From: DATKEJ01 sp963768715
GTDB taxonomy: Bacteria > Bacteroidota > Rhodothermia > Rhodothermales > DATKEJ01
Length of the DNA stretch: 64,000 nt
Direction: 5' to 3'
NCBI GenBank assembly: GCA_963768715.1
Contig: CAVYJC010000002.1
Location: 124,001 to 188,000, forward strand
A program made the translations under genes and the position numbers. Under the pieces are notes generated by a model. It did no database searches. It saw nothing but the letters and a program-made list of their open reading frames with translations, and was not told where the DNA came from. Shown here in pieces: positions 37,684 to 47,639 of this stretch (positions are counted from its first letter, which is position 1; each line of letters begins with the position of its first letter).

Positions 37684-38367
37684 TCACGCTCCCGAAATGA
37701 CAATAACGAATTCACCTCGGATGCTCGGCTGGGCCTCAAAATGAGAGAGCACGTCTTCGCATCGACCTCGAACCGTCTCCTCAAACTTCTTCGTCAGTTC
37801 TCGCGAAACCGAGATCTGACGATCAGGACCGACGTGCTTGGAAAGGTCAGAGAGCGTCCGGAGCAGCCGATGAGGAGACTCATAGAGCATCCAGGTGCGC
37901 TCCTCCTCCGCGAGCGACGCCAATCTGCTCGTTCGACCTTTCTTCGGAGGCAGAAATCCTTCGAAGGCAAAGCGATGATTCGGCAGGCCGCTCAAGATCA
38001 AGGCCGGAACGAGGGCCGTTGCGCCTGGAAGGACCTCAAAAGGCACATCCGCTTCGAGCGCGGCTCTGATGAGCAGAAACCCGGGGTCCGAGATCCCGGG
38101 TGTGCCCGCATCGGTAATGAGTGCGACCCGTTCTCCCGCATTGACTCGATCGATGAGCACACCGGCTTTCCGGCGTGCATTGTGCTCGTGGTAGCTCGTC
38201 GTGGGGGTGCCAATCTCGTACCGTGTGAGCAACGTGCGCGACGTCCGGGTGTCTTCACAGGCGATCAAATCGACCTCCTTCAGCACCCGGATCGCCCGCA
38301 GCGTGATGTCTTCGAGGTTGCCGATCGGGGTCGGAACCAGGTAGAGTCGCGTCAAATCCATTTCCAT
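37684..38367 (-). CDS. rsmI: 16S rRNA 2'-O-ribose methyltransferase RsmI
   Basis: It methylates C1402 of 16S rRNA together with RsmH. The 227-residue tetrapyrrole-methylase-fold protein begins LYLVPTPIGNLEDITLRA. It contains the SAM-binding LITDAGTPGISDPGF and the segment LSGLPNHRFAFEGFLPPKKGR. It overlaps the LptF/G-like gene by 16 bases; a start two codons later is equally possible. The 134-bp gap to the DUF2723 gene shows nothing distinctive. Confidence 0.95.
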   Translation of the reverse strand: MEMDLTRLYLVPTPIGNLEDITLRAIRVLKEVDLIACEDTRTSRTLLTRYEIGTPTTSYHEHNARRKAGVLIDRVNAGERVALITDAGTPGISDPGFLLIRAALEADVPFEVLPGATALVPALILSGLPNHRFAFEGFLPPKKGRTSRLASLAEEERTWMLYESPHRLLRTLSDLSKHVGPDRQISVSRELTKKFEETVRGRCEDVLSHFEAQPSIRGEFVIVISGA

Positions 38368-39695
38368 CGCCGATTACGAAGATCCATGCTCACAACAGCG
38401 ACGAGAACGACCGCGACCGTCCCTACGAGAATATTCGCAGCCCACATGCCCACCCACGGCTCCAGAAATCCCCGGTCGGCCAATTTCTCCCCCTGGACCA
38501 GTGATATCCAGTAGATCATGAAAATCCCAATAGAGAGTGCTGAAACGACGCCAAGTCCCCCGCGCCGTACCCGGAGGCCCAGCGGAATGCCGATCAGCGT
38601 GAATACCAGGCATGCGACGGCGATCGAAAACTTCTTGTGGATTTCGACGCGAAATCGATTTGCCCGGCGCAGCGTGTAGCGGCGCGCCGAGGCGAGGTCC
38701 TGCACGCGGTTTCTGTGAGCCCGAAGTACGGACACAGCAGACTCAACGACTTGGAGTTCGGGCTCGTGCTTGCCCGATTTCGAAACCGAAGTGTCCCGAT
38801 CGGTCTGCGTCGCGAACGGGGCATCGTCGAGTTGCATCAATTCGGTTTCCAACTCGGACGTCTGGCGCCTGGCCGCCGCATCGAGCGAATCGACAATGAC
38901 GCGCATGACGCTCGTCTTGGTCGTGCGGTCGGAGCGTGATGTAGACGTCAGATCGCTGCGGCCGAAAACCGAATCGGAAAGATCGAGAGGTACGCGATAT
39001 CGCTTGAAGGACATGCGCTCATAGCGCTCCTCCGAACCTGGAACCAGACGATGCATCTCGCCATCCTCGAGCACGAGGTCAACCTCGAGTCCGCGGTTCT
39101 TGGCTTCGATATGACCTCGGGCCGCCGCCAGTGTGATCTGACCCGCCTTTTCGTCCGTATAATCGAAGACCGTGATGCCGGCCAGTCTGTTGCTCTCGTG
39201 ATCGATTGACGCCACACGGATGCTGTAACCGTCGACGCCGTCATAAAAGACTCCAGGCTCGAGCGCGAAGCCGGGCTTGGCCTGACGGATGTCGTACCAG
39301 AGGGCCTTGGCGCGGTAGTTGGACTCAGGGAGCAACTCGTTGTTGAAATACATCATGCCCGCAACCAGGAGCAGCGAAACGGCCCATACCGGCCACGCCA
39401 CCTGGACCAGCGAGATGCCACTGCTCTTGATGACCCGATAGTAGCCCGACTCCGAAATGCGACCGAAAACGGCCAGCGTTGCGACAAGCACGGCCATCGG
39501 TACGGCCAGGACAACCATGTAGGAGAGGTTGTAAGCGATAATCTCCGCGATCACGACGCCCGACAATCCCTTACCGACAAGATCTCTCAAGTGCCGCATC
39601 AAGAACTGCATCAACAGGAGAAACATGAGACTGCCGAACGCGGCCAGAAAGGGTCCTGGAAGCATGCGGAGGATCATGCGGTGCAGCTGCTTCAA
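38352..39695 (-). CDS. LptF/LptG-family permease (YjgP/YjgQ)
   Basis: This 447-residue inner-membrane permease of the LPS export machine works with LptB and LptC. Three N-terminal helices begin with MILRMLPGPFLAAFGSLMFLLLMQFLM. A periplasmic beta-jellyroll occupies about 130-300, and three C-terminal helices include VFTLIGIPLGLRVRRGG. It may be LptG or LptF; the two cannot be separated without comparison. It is divergent from miaB and overlaps rsmI. Confidence 0.88.
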   Translation of the reverse strand: MKQLHRMILRMLPGPFLAAFGSLMFLLLMQFLMRHLRDLVGKGLSGVVIAEIIAYNLSYMVVLAVPMAVLVATLAVFGRISESGYYRVIKSSGISLVQVAWPVWAVSLLLVAGMMYFNNELLPESNYRAKALWYDIRQAKPGFALEPGVFYDGVDGYSIRVASIDHESNRLAGITVFDYTDEKAGQITLAAARGHIEAKNRGLEVDLVLEDGEMHRLVPGSEERYERMSFKRYRVPLDLSDSVFGRSDLTSTSRSDRTTKTSVMRVIVDSLDAAARRQTSELETELMQLDDAPFATQTDRDTSVSKSGKHEPELQVVESAVSVLRAHRNRVQDLASARRYTLRRANRFRVEIHKKFSIAVACLVFTLIGIPLGLRVRRGGLGVVSALSIGIFMIYWISLVQGEKLADRGFLEPWVGMWAANILVGTVAVVLVAVVSMDLRNRRWKWI

Positions 39696-39850
39696 AACTC
39701 GACCGTTTGGATAAAGATGCGATTGGCCTGAACGTCACAAAAACACGGCGAACTTCTCCTGACCCAACTCGTTCGCTTTGTTTGAGAAACGCATTCCGGG
39801 TAATTTACAAGGTTTTGCGGGAAGCTCCGCATCGCACCCCTGAGAAGGAA

Positions 39851-41311
39851 ATGGCCGTCACGCATCCGAATCAAATCGTTACCGGTCTGGGCCTGCTCGA
39901 TGACGAGCTGGACCGGCCGAAGTACGTCGCGCCTGTCGAGGCGTCGGACGCTCCGCGCGTCTATTTGGAAACGTACGGTTGTCAAATGAACGTTTCGGAT
40001 TCGGAAATCGTTGCCTCCATTCTCACGGAACAGGGGTACGGATTGACACAGAACCCCGGAGAGGCCGACGTGGTTCTGCTGAACACCTGCGCCATCCGGG
40101 AGAATGCCGAACAGAAGGTGCGTCGCAGGCTCGACTTCTTCCGTTCCAGGAAGAGGAAGTCTGGCGAGACGATGACCATCGGCGTGCTGGGCTGTATGGC
40201 AGAGCGACTACGTCATCGCCTCCTCGAGGAAGAGCAGCTGGTCGATCTCGTCGTCGGTCCGGATGCATACCGCGACTTGCCCCGACTTCTCGATCACGCC
40301 CAGGATTTCGGCCAGGCACGCGTGAACGTCCAGCTCTCGCGCGAAGAAACGTATGCCGACATCGCGCCGGTTCGCTACGACACGAACGGCGTCTCAGCGT
40401 TCGTATCAATTATGCGCGGATGCGACAACATGTGCTCGTTCTGCGTCGTGCCGTTCACGAGAGGACGCGAGCGAAGTCGCCCGGCCGACTCCATTCTCTC
40501 GGAAGTCAGCCGGCTCGTCGATCAGGGTTTCAAGGAGGTCACCGTGCTCGGCCAGAACGTGAACTCCTATCTGGACGGCAACAACGGAACTTCCGTCGAT
40601 TTTGCAGAGCTTCTCTATCGCATCAGCATGGTCTCGGCCGATCTGCGAATCCGCTACTCGACGAGCCACCCAAAGGATTGTTCAGAAACGCTCCTGCATA
40701 TTCATAGAGAACGCGATAATGTATGTAATTTCATACACTTACCGGTTCAGCACGGAAATTCAGACGTACTGTCGCGCATGCGTCGTACGTACACGCGGGA
40801 AGAGTATCTGGCACTCATCGAACGGGCACGTTCGATCGTTCCCGGGATTGCGCTATCTACGGACATCATAGCCGGATTTTGCGGCGAGACCGAGATGGAG
40901 CACGAGGATACGCTCTCCCTGATGCGGGAAGTGCGCTACGACCATGCATTCACGTTCGCGTATTCGGAGCGGCCTGACACATACGCCGCCCGAAAGCTCG
41001 TGGACGACGTTCCGGAGGAGGCAAAGAAGCGTCGCCTCTCAGAGATCATAGCGCTGCAGCAGGAGATATCGCTGGAGCGCAACCGGTCGGAAATCGGCAC
41101 GGTTCAGCGCGTGCTTGTGGAAGGTCCAAGCAAGCGAAGTGCGGCACAACTCGCGGGCCGCACGGATGGAAACAAGATGGTGGTTTTCGACGCCGGTCGG
41201 GCCGCCAAGGGGCAGTATGTCGACGTGCTGATTTCTGACTGCACCTCGGCAACCCTCATCGGATCGATGACGGGTGAGACTCATCCGGGGCTGTCGCAAA
41301 CCGTGGAGTAG
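39851..41311 (+). CDS. miaB: tRNA-2-methylthio-N6-dimethylallyladenosine synthase MiaB
   Basis: This radical-SAM enzyme adds a methylthio group to i6A37 in tRNAs reading U-initial codons. It has 486 residues from the ATG at 39851, which is preceded by GAGAAGGAA. The N-terminal Fe-S domain has cysteines in YLETYGCQMN, LLNTCAIREN and LGCMAE. The radical-SAM motif is GCDNMCSFCVVP, and a TRAM domain closes the protein (from about 415). An upstream extension of 48 residues would run through the lptF/G promoter region. It heads the miaB / sigma-54 activator / lptE cluster. Confidence 0.96.
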   Translation: MAVTHPNQIVTGLGLLDDELDRPKYVAPVEASDAPRVYLETYGCQMNVSDSEIVASILTEQGYGLTQNPGEADVVLLNTCAIRENAEQKVRRRLDFFRSRKRKSGETMTIGVLGCMAERLRHRLLEEEQLVDLVVGPDAYRDLPRLLDHAQDFGQARVNVQLSREETYADIAPVRYDTNGVSAFVSIMRGCDNMCSFCVVPFTRGRERSRPADSILSEVSRLVDQGFKEVTVLGQNVNSYLDGNNGTSVDFAELLYRISMVSADLRIRYSTSHPKDCSETLLHIHRERDNVCNFIHLPVQHGNSDVLSRMRRTYTREEYLALIERARSIVPGIALSTDIIAGFCGETEMEHEDTLSLMREVRYDHAFTFAYSERPDTYAARKLVDDVPEEAKKRRLSEIIALQQEISLERNRSEIGTVQRVLVEGPSKRSAAQLAGRTDGNKMVVFDAGRAAKGQYVDVLISDCTSATLIGSMTGETHPGLSQTVE

Positions 41312-41313
41312 GA

Positions 41314-42582
41314 ATGGACAGGGAAGCGATTCAGGAGCGATTCGGGATCATCGGCCCTTCCGATGCTATCCGGCATATCATCGACCGCGTCCGCCTCGTA
41401 TCGGGGACGGACATCACCGTTCTTCTTAGCGGCGAAAGCGGAGTGGGCAAGGAACTCTTTGCCAATGCGATTCACTCTCTGAGCCCGCGCAGCCGCGATC
41501 CACTCGTCGTCGTGAACTGCGGAGCCATCCCGGAAGGACTTCTCGAGTCGGAGCTCTTCGGCGCTGAAAAGGGCGCCTATACCGGTTCCATCGAGCGCCG
41601 CACGGGCTATTTCGAGCAGGCCGACAAGGGGACGATATTTCTTGACGAGATCGGCGAAATGCCGCTAGCCGCGCAAGTTCGCCTGCTCAGAGTCCTCGAA
41701 ACCGGCGAATTCAGCCGGGTCGGGGCAAGCACGACGAAGCGTGTCGACGTCCGTATCATGGCAGCCACGAACAAGAATCTGGCGCGCGAGGTGCATTCGG
41801 GGCGGTTCCGGGAAGATCTTTACTACAGGCTCAGCACGGTCCTGATCGATATTCCGCCCCTTCGTGATCGGTCTGAGGACATCCTTCCGATATTTGAAAA
41901 TGTTATCGAGCAGTTTGCCCGCAAATATGACGCGCCGTTCAAGCGCCTCGAACCGGAGGCAAAGGAATTGCTCACCAAGTATCGCTGGCCTGGAAACGTC
42001 AGGGAATTACGCAATGTCGCCGAACAGGTCGTCGTGCTGACGAGGGGGTCGACGATTTCATCTTCGCAACTGAGGCCGTTCTTGCGCGGAGTAACGGCCG
42101 GCAGTTCGACAGGACTCATTCTCGCCACAGAGGCCGGGCGCGACGATGAGCGCGAGGTACGTGAACGGGAGTTGATTTATCGACTGCTGCTCGAACTCCG
42201 TGTCGAGATTACCGACCTGAAGGAGATGATCAAGTCCGGCGTGGCGCACAAGGCGCCGGCGCCCGAAAGAAGTGAACGTCCGGTCGTCCCTACCCCCGAT
42301 CCCGATCGCGCTCTTCCGCCCCATCGAGGGGACCTCCAGGATCTCGAGGAAAGCATGGACTTGATCGAAGAGGCGCTGTATGAGATCCAAACGGACGATA
42401 CGGGCGCATACAACGGGCGATCGTCGGAACGGGAACTGCCTACGATGGAGGAGGCCGAGAAAGCGCTAATTACGGAGGCACTCCGACGCTTCGAGGGCAA
42501 CAGGCGGCAAACAGCCAAGGTCCTTGGCATCAGCGAGCGGACACTTTACCGCAAACTAAAGAGCCTTGATATCGACATCTAG
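41314..42582 (+). CDS. Sigma-54-dependent transcriptional activator without receiver domain
   Basis: This 422-residue enhancer-binding protein begins directly with the AAA+ domain: Walker A GESGVGKE at 40-47, the sigma-54 contact loop GAYTGS at 87-92, Walker B GTIFLDEIGE at 106-115 and arginine finger segment GRFREDLYYRLS. A linker leads to a Fis-type helix-turn-helix at about 385-420 (NRRQTAKVLGISERTLYRKL). The contact loop is usually GAFTGA; here it reads Tyr and Ser. With no N-terminal sensor its activity may be set by expression or a partner. It starts two bases after miaB. Confidence 0.93.
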   Translation: MDREAIQERFGIIGPSDAIRHIIDRVRLVSGTDITVLLSGESGVGKELFANAIHSLSPRSRDPLVVVNCGAIPEGLLESELFGAEKGAYTGSIERRTGYFEQADKGTIFLDEIGEMPLAAQVRLLRVLETGEFSRVGASTTKRVDVRIMAATNKNLAREVHSGRFREDLYYRLSTVLIDIPPLRDRSEDILPIFENVIEQFARKYDAPFKRLEPEAKELLTKYRWPGNVRELRNVAEQVVVLTRGSTISSSQLRPFLRGVTAGSSTGLILATEAGRDDEREVRERELIYRLLLELRVEITDLKEMIKSGVAHKAPAPERSERPVVPTPDPDRALPPHRGDLQDLEESMDLIEEALYEIQTDDTGAYNGRSSERELPTMEEAEKALITEALRRFEGNRRQTAKVLGISERTLYRKLKSLDIDI

Positions 42583-42583
42583 G

Positions 42584-43110
42584 GTGATCGCAGGCGTCTC
42601 GCGGATTGCGGCATCACTGCTGCTTGCCGTCCTGCCGGCCGTCGGGGGATGCGGGTACTACAGTTTTACCGGAGCGGCGCTGCCCCAGCACGTCAATACG
42701 ATTGCGATCCCTGCGTTTGAGGATCAGGCCAGAAGCAGTCTGCCGAACCTGGCGGAATGAACTCACCGAGCTGCTGATCGATCGCTTCGTCAGTCAAACA
42801 CGCTTGAGTCTCGTGAGCGACGAGTCAGGAGCCGACACGGTCCTTTCGGGCGCCATCGACCGCTACAGCAACCGGCCGGCATCCGTAGGCGGCGAGGAGC
42901 GCGCGACGTTGAACAGGGTAGACATCACTGTAACGGTACAGTTCGCGGATCGTCTCAAGGGACAGGATCTGATTCCGCGACGTTCGTTTTCGGCGTTCGG
43001 GCAGTATGACCCGGTGGCCGACGGCCTTGAGGGCGAGTCTGACAGCGGCCTCGGATGCGCTGACCCAGATCGCGGACGACATTTTCAACGCGGGCACATC
43101 CAACTGGTAG
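42584..43110 (+). pseudogene. lptE: LPS-assembly lipoprotein LptE, two frameshifts
   Basis: LptE plugs the outer-membrane LPS translocon LptD. Reading from a GTG at 42584 gives a signal peptide with lipobox VGGCG and the Bacteroidota LptE signature YSFTGAALPQHVNTIAIPAFED. It then meets a stop at 42758. Removing one base there (T at 42758) continues into ELTELLIDRFVSQTRLSLV and on to FGQYDPVADGLE. A second single extra G at 43031-43033 leads into ASLTAASDALTQIADDIFNAG, ending at 43110 for about 174 residues. Both joins restore the family pattern, so sequence errors are likely. Confidence 0.82.
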
Positions 43111-43131
43111 CCTCGATCAACCGGCGATCGC

Positions 43132-44630
43132 ATGATCCAAGTGATCTACGCCATTGGAATCGCCGTACTATTCGTGTACGGCCTGAATCAATTGTGGCTG
43201 GCGTGGACCTTTGCCCGATTCAGCCGGAAACGTGAACGCCGTCACGCGCGTCCGAGGAACTTTGGGAGTCGCTGCCGGCGATTACAGTGCAGCTTCCCAT
43301 CTACAATGAACGCTATGTCGTAGAGCGCCTGATCAACGCCTGCGCACGTCTCTCATATCCACTCGACCGACTGCAGATACAGGTGCTCGACGATTCGAGT
43401 GACGACTCGACCGGGTTGATCAGCGAGCGGGTCCAGTACTGGCGCGGTCGCGGCCTGAACATGCATCATATCCGCAGGGATTCCAGGGAAGGCTTCAAAG
43501 CCGGGGCGCTCGCGCACGGGCTCGAGACGGCGACCGGGGATTTGATCGCTGTTTTCGATGCCGACTTCGTACCTCCGTCTGATTTCCTGCGGCGGCTCCT
43601 CCCCCACTTCCAGCGATCGGACGTCGGCATGGTCCAGGCTCGTTGGGCATACCTGAACGAGCAGGCATCCTTTCTCACGCGCTTTCAGGCTTTCAGTCTC
43701 GACGCGCACTTCGTTGTCGAGCAGTTCGCGCGCAATCAACTCCACTGTTTCATGAACTTCAACGGCACGGCAGGCATCTGGCGCCGTGCATGCATCGAGG
43801 AGGCCGGTGGCTGGGCAGGTGATACGTTGACCGAGGACCTCGATTTGAGCTATCGGGCGCAGTTGGCGGGCTGGTCGTTCGTCTACGACGGCGCAGTCTC
43901 CGCCCCATCGGAGCTTCCGGTAGACGTGAACGCGATCCGCTCACAACAATTCCGCTGGGCGAAGGGCTCCATGCAGACGGCGCGTAAACTGCTCTGGCAG
44001 CTTGCCCATTCGAGAACCGACCTGCGCGTGCGCTGGGAAGGCTTCTTTCATCTTACGGGACACATCGTTTTCCCCACCGTGCTTCTCGTGGCGCTCCTGC
44101 ATGCGCCGCTGGTGTTCATGAAGGCCGTCACCGGGATGCCCGGCGATCTCTATTTCCTTGTCATGTCGATCGGGCTGGTGGCGCTCGCCGCCGTCTTGAT
44201 CACTCAGGTGTTCGCGCAAAAACACCTGCACGACGACTGGTGGAAGCGACTCGGCTTCGTGCCGGTCTTCCTCGCCGGCTCGCTTGGACTCGCCCTGAAC
44301 AACACGCTCGCTGTCGCCGGCGCACTAACAGGACGATCCACGCCGTTCATCCGCACGCCGAAGAGCAGCGCATCGACCGCCGACGCCGACGACCATTGGT
44401 GGAAGAGCCGATACGCCGACGTGAAAGTGCCCACAGTTGCCTGGTTCGAGCTTGGGCTGGCAGCCTACGCGGTTGCCGGCCTGATCGTGATCATGTCGCA
44501 GGGAGAATGGATCGGTGTACCGTTTCAGGCGCTGTTTGCAGCAGGATTCGCCCTGATATCGCTTTCGAACCTGTCGCAGCTCCGAACAGCCAGGGCGCGG
44601 TTGAAAAGATTCATCGCCCGAGACGAATAG
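43132..44630 (+). pseudogene. Family 2 glycosyltransferase (cellulose synthase-like), frameshifted
   Basis: This membrane glycosyltransferase has about 499 residues. The N-terminal helix (VIYAIGIAVLFVYGLNQLWLAW) is read in one frame from 43132. The catalytic domain is read in another frame, from ELWESLPAITVQLPIYNERYVVERLI. It shows the nucleotide-sugar and metal motifs VFDADF, acceptor TEDLDLS and the processive motif QQFRW. Three or four C-terminal helices follow. The break lies between 43225 and 43262 and needs one added base. The product could make a beta-glucan or a glycolipid. It overlaps no neighbour and follows lptE by 21 bp. Confidence 0.82.
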
Positions 44631-44699
44631 ATTCGTCCTTGTATCGAATCGAGCGTCCGGCTACCTTCATCGTTCCAGTGAACGTCTCTGCCAAAACGC

Positions 44700-45302
44700 A
44701 TGGAACATCCCGATCCCGCTTTCCCTTCAGTTGATCGATCAGCACTCGAGGCTCGCATCGCCGAGGCTCCACAGTTGGTCGTGGAGTACGTTCGGCTGGC
44801 TCGCCTTCTGGAGGATGCCGGCGATCGCGAAGCGGCAGCTTCCGCCCTCCAGACGGCACAGTTCTTTCTTCCGAACGGACCTACGATTCAGGAGGGCCTC
44901 CGTCGACTTTCGTCCTGGCTCGATACGACTCGAACTCCGATCTCGGTGCCGACGGCAGCGCCTCCATCGAAGCCGGATGTCGAGACGACTGAAGAACCGG
45001 ATGAAGCAGGGAAACCAGAAGCCAAGCTTGAGGACAATCTCGATCAACTGATTGAAGGACTTGGTAAGGCTCGACTGGGTCAGCCTCAGGGTGGCGAAGC
45101 CCCCCCCGAAAACGACTGGTCAGACGACGACGGACTCGTGACAACTGAAACCCTTGCGCAGATTTTCATATCTCAGAATCAGTTCGCGGAGGCTTTGAGC
45201 GTGTATGAGCGCCTTTTGCTAAAGGAATCGGATCCTGGGCGAATGGCGCTTCTTGCAGAAAAGGCTGCCGAGCTTCGCGAGAAACTTCGAGAATCGAACT
45301 GA
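44700..45302 (+). CDS. TPR-containing acidic protein
   Basis: This 200-residue cytoplasmic protein has a TPR-like pair at about 25-70 (LVVEYVRLARLLEDAGDREAAASALQTA) and a Pro/Glu-rich low-complexity linker (about 80-140). A second repeat pair lies at about 155-195 (ETLAQIFISQNQFAEALSVYERLLL). No enzyme motif is present; it is probably a scaffold. It lies between the glycosyltransferase and anmK on the same strand. Confidence 0.65.
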   Translation: MEHPDPAFPSVDRSALEARIAEAPQLVVEYVRLARLLEDAGDREAAASALQTAQFFLPNGPTIQEGLRRLSSWLDTTRTPISVPTAAPPSKPDVETTEEPDEAGKPEAKLEDNLDQLIEGLGKARLGQPQGGEAPPENDWSDDDGLVTTETLAQIFISQNQFAEALSVYERLLLKESDPGRMALLAEKAAELREKLRESN

Positions 45303-45320
45303 CCAACCGGATTCGCCTCC

Positions 45321-46544
45321 ATGTCCCGACTCCATGCCCTGCTGACGCAGCGTGCCCGCAAGGTCGCCGGAATCATGTCGGGTACATCAATCGACGGCGT
45401 TGATGTAGTTGTCGCGCGTCTTGAAGGGTCAGGGCCCGGACTGGCAATCGAGGTCCTTGGACACACCCACGTCGACTATCCGCCCGATTTCAGAAAGATC
45501 GTTCTGGCGCATGCGCTCGATCAGGGCGCGACGGTGAAATCCATCTCGCAGCTCAACGTTGCGCTTTCGCACGTATACCGTGACGCCGTCTTACAGGCTC
45601 TTCGTCAAACATCTCTCGACGTCTCGGAATTGGATCTGGTGGGATGCCATGGGCAGACCGTCCAGCACGTTCCGGATCCGGAGGATATCGGCGGGATTCG
45701 CGTGTCGTCCACGCTTCAGCTCGGAGACCCCACGGTACTCGCGAATCTGCTTGGGATCCCGGTTGTTGGTAATTTTCGCCTGCCTGACATGGCCCTCGGA
45801 GGCCAGGGCGCTCCGCTGGTCCCATATTTCGACTATGTGGCTTTTTCCGATCCGTCGACCAATCGCGTCCTTCTCAATCTGGGTGGAATCGCGAACGTCA
45901 CCTTTCTGCGGGCCGGCGGGGGAGCCGAAGACGTGCTGGCGTTCGATACAGGACCGGCAAACATGCTCATCGACTTCCTTTGTGAGAGACTGTTCGGCGT
46001 GGCCATGGATCGCGACGGGCTGATCGCGGCGGGGACGAAACCTGACACAACCCTCATGGCGGATGTCCTGGAACACGAATATTTCCAGAGGGATCCGCCC
46101 AAGACGACCGGCCGCGAATTGTTCAACGATGCATTCGCCGACGACATCTGCCGCCGATTCGAGGCCTCACACGGCCCAGAGGATCATTGGTCGAAGGAAG
46201 TCCGACGGACCGTCATAGCGTCCGTAACGTGGCTTACCGCGCGATCCGTCGCGCAAGCCATCGATCGCTGGAGTCCTATGGACCCCGACCTCGTGATTGC
46301 TGCAGGTGGGGGTACACAGAATCCGACCCTCATGGGCATGCTCCGGTCGGAGCTCGGATCCGTTCCGGTCCAGCCCATCGAAGAGTTCGGCATTCGCAGT
46401 GACGCGAAGGAGGCGTTGTGCTTCGCCCTCCTGGCGCACGAATTCATGAACGAGATACCTACCGGCATGCCGTCGGTGACTGGAGCGCGCGCGCGTGCCG
46501 TCCAGGGCTGCCTGTGCATCCCGAGCATCTCGGCAGAGAACTAG
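45321..46544 (+). CDS. anmK: Anhydro-N-acetylmuramic acid kinase
   Basis: It phosphorylates and opens 1,6-anhydro-MurNAc released by lytic transglycosylases, returning it to cell-wall recycling. The 407-residue actin/ASKHA-fold protein has GIMSGTSIDGVDVV near residue 17, the substrate loop DLVGCHGQTVQHVP, NLGGIANVTFL and AFDTGPANMLIDF. It ends five bases before the thiL start, so cotranscription is likely. Confidence 0.95.
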   Translation: MSRLHALLTQRARKVAGIMSGTSIDGVDVVVARLEGSGPGLAIEVLGHTHVDYPPDFRKIVLAHALDQGATVKSISQLNVALSHVYRDAVLQALRQTSLDVSELDLVGCHGQTVQHVPDPEDIGGIRVSSTLQLGDPTVLANLLGIPVVGNFRLPDMALGGQGAPLVPYFDYVAFSDPSTNRVLLNLGGIANVTFLRAGGGAEDVLAFDTGPANMLIDFLCERLFGVAMDRDGLIAAGTKPDTTLMADVLEHEYFQRDPPKTTGRELFNDAFADDICRRFEASHGPEDHWSKEVRRTVIASVTWLTARSVAQAIDRWSPMDPDLVIAAGGGTQNPTLMGMLRSELGSVPVQPIEEFGIRSDAKEALCFALLAHEFMNEIPTGMPSVTGARARAVQGCLCIPSISAEN

Positions 46545-46548
46545 ACAG

Positions 46549-47601
46549 ATGACCTTAGAACCGGACGGCCCTGCCTTCACGCCGATCGCCACGCTCGGGG
46601 AATTCAGACTAATTGACCGCATTCGCCGTCGCATTGGTCCGCCCCGGTCGTCAGGCACTCTTCTTGGCATCGGCGACGACGCGGCCGTTGTCTCCGTGCC
46701 GGATGGAGCTCGTCTGGTCATCACAACCGATCTGCTGATCGAGCACGTACACTTCGATCGCACGTACACACCTATGCGCCATCTCGGGTACAAGGCGATG
46801 ACGTCGAACATCAGCGACGTGGCAGCCATGTGCGCCCGCCCGAACGCCGCCACGGTCTCCCTTGGCATACCGAATTCTGTCTCGGTCGAGATGATCGATG
46901 CGCTGTACCAGGGGATAGCGGAGGCTGCCGAGCGATACGGAGTCGACGTGGTCGGAGGAGATATTTCCGGATCACACAAGCTCGTCGTTTCGGTGACCCT
47001 CCTGGGCCATGCAAACCCCGATGAACTCGCCTATCGCAGCGGCGCTTCCCCAACAGATCTTCTTTGCGTCAGCGGGTCGCTCGGCGGATCGTATGCGGGC
47101 CTGCGCATCCTGCAGCAGAACAAAGAGCGACTTCTCTCTGTCGGAGCCGCCTACGAACCCGATCTCGCCGACCACGCTTTTGTGATCCAGCGCCACTTGC
47201 GCCCGGAAGCGAGAACGGATTTGGTCGAGACGCTCCTGTCCGAAGAAATTCGCCCGACAGCCATGATCGATGTATCGGACGGCCTGGCCTCCGAGGTTCG
47301 GCATCTGTGCACAGAGAGTGGCTGCAGCGCCCGCATCATGGCAAAAGATCTGCCGATCGACAGTCGAACCGCCGCAGCCGCCGCGTATCTGGATGAGAAT
47401 CCTCTCGACTATGCGCTGTACGGTGGAGAGGAATACGAGCTCCTCTTTACAATGACTGCCGACAGCGTCGCCGAGTTACGATCCGCCGGCGCGGATTTTT
47501 CGGTAATCGGGACGTGCATGGCGGGCGATGACGATCCCGTGATCGAAATGACGGACGGCTCAACGACGCCACTGATCGCCGAGGGGTTCCGGCACTTCTA
47601 G
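46549..47601 (+). CDS. thiL: Thiamine-monophosphate kinase
   Basis: It makes thiamine diphosphate from the monophosphate. From the ATG at 46549 the protein has 350 residues. It carries the GIGDDAAVV metal/ATP motif, the DVVGGDISGS segment and the late MIDVSDGLASEVRHL. An in-frame upstream start would lie within anmK and is rejected. No TPP riboswitch is visible upstream, as expected for a gene inside a run. Confidence 0.94.
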   Translation: MTLEPDGPAFTPIATLGEFRLIDRIRRRIGPPRSSGTLLGIGDDAAVVSVPDGARLVITTDLLIEHVHFDRTYTPMRHLGYKAMTSNISDVAAMCARPNAATVSLGIPNSVSVEMIDALYQGIAEAAERYGVDVVGGDISGSHKLVVSVTLLGHANPDELAYRSGASPTDLLCVSGSLGGSYAGLRILQQNKERLLSVGAAYEPDLADHAFVIQRHLRPEARTDLVETLLSEEIRPTAMIDVSDGLASEVRHLCTESGCSARIMAKDLPIDSRTAAAAAYLDENPLDYALYGGEEYELLFTMTADSVAELRSAGADFSVIGTCMAGDDDPVIEMTDGSTTPLIAEGFRHF

Positions 47602-47639
47602 GGCCTGCTAACAGACCACGGCAACCGCCACCGTGCACG

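Noticed and set aside
42750..43040. Programmed frameshifting in lptE, ccmE or lysA
   Set aside because: No slippery heptamer with downstream pseudoknot or Shine-Dalgarno-like stimulator is seen. Breaks occur in unrelated families and mostly in homopolymers, so sequence error is simpler.
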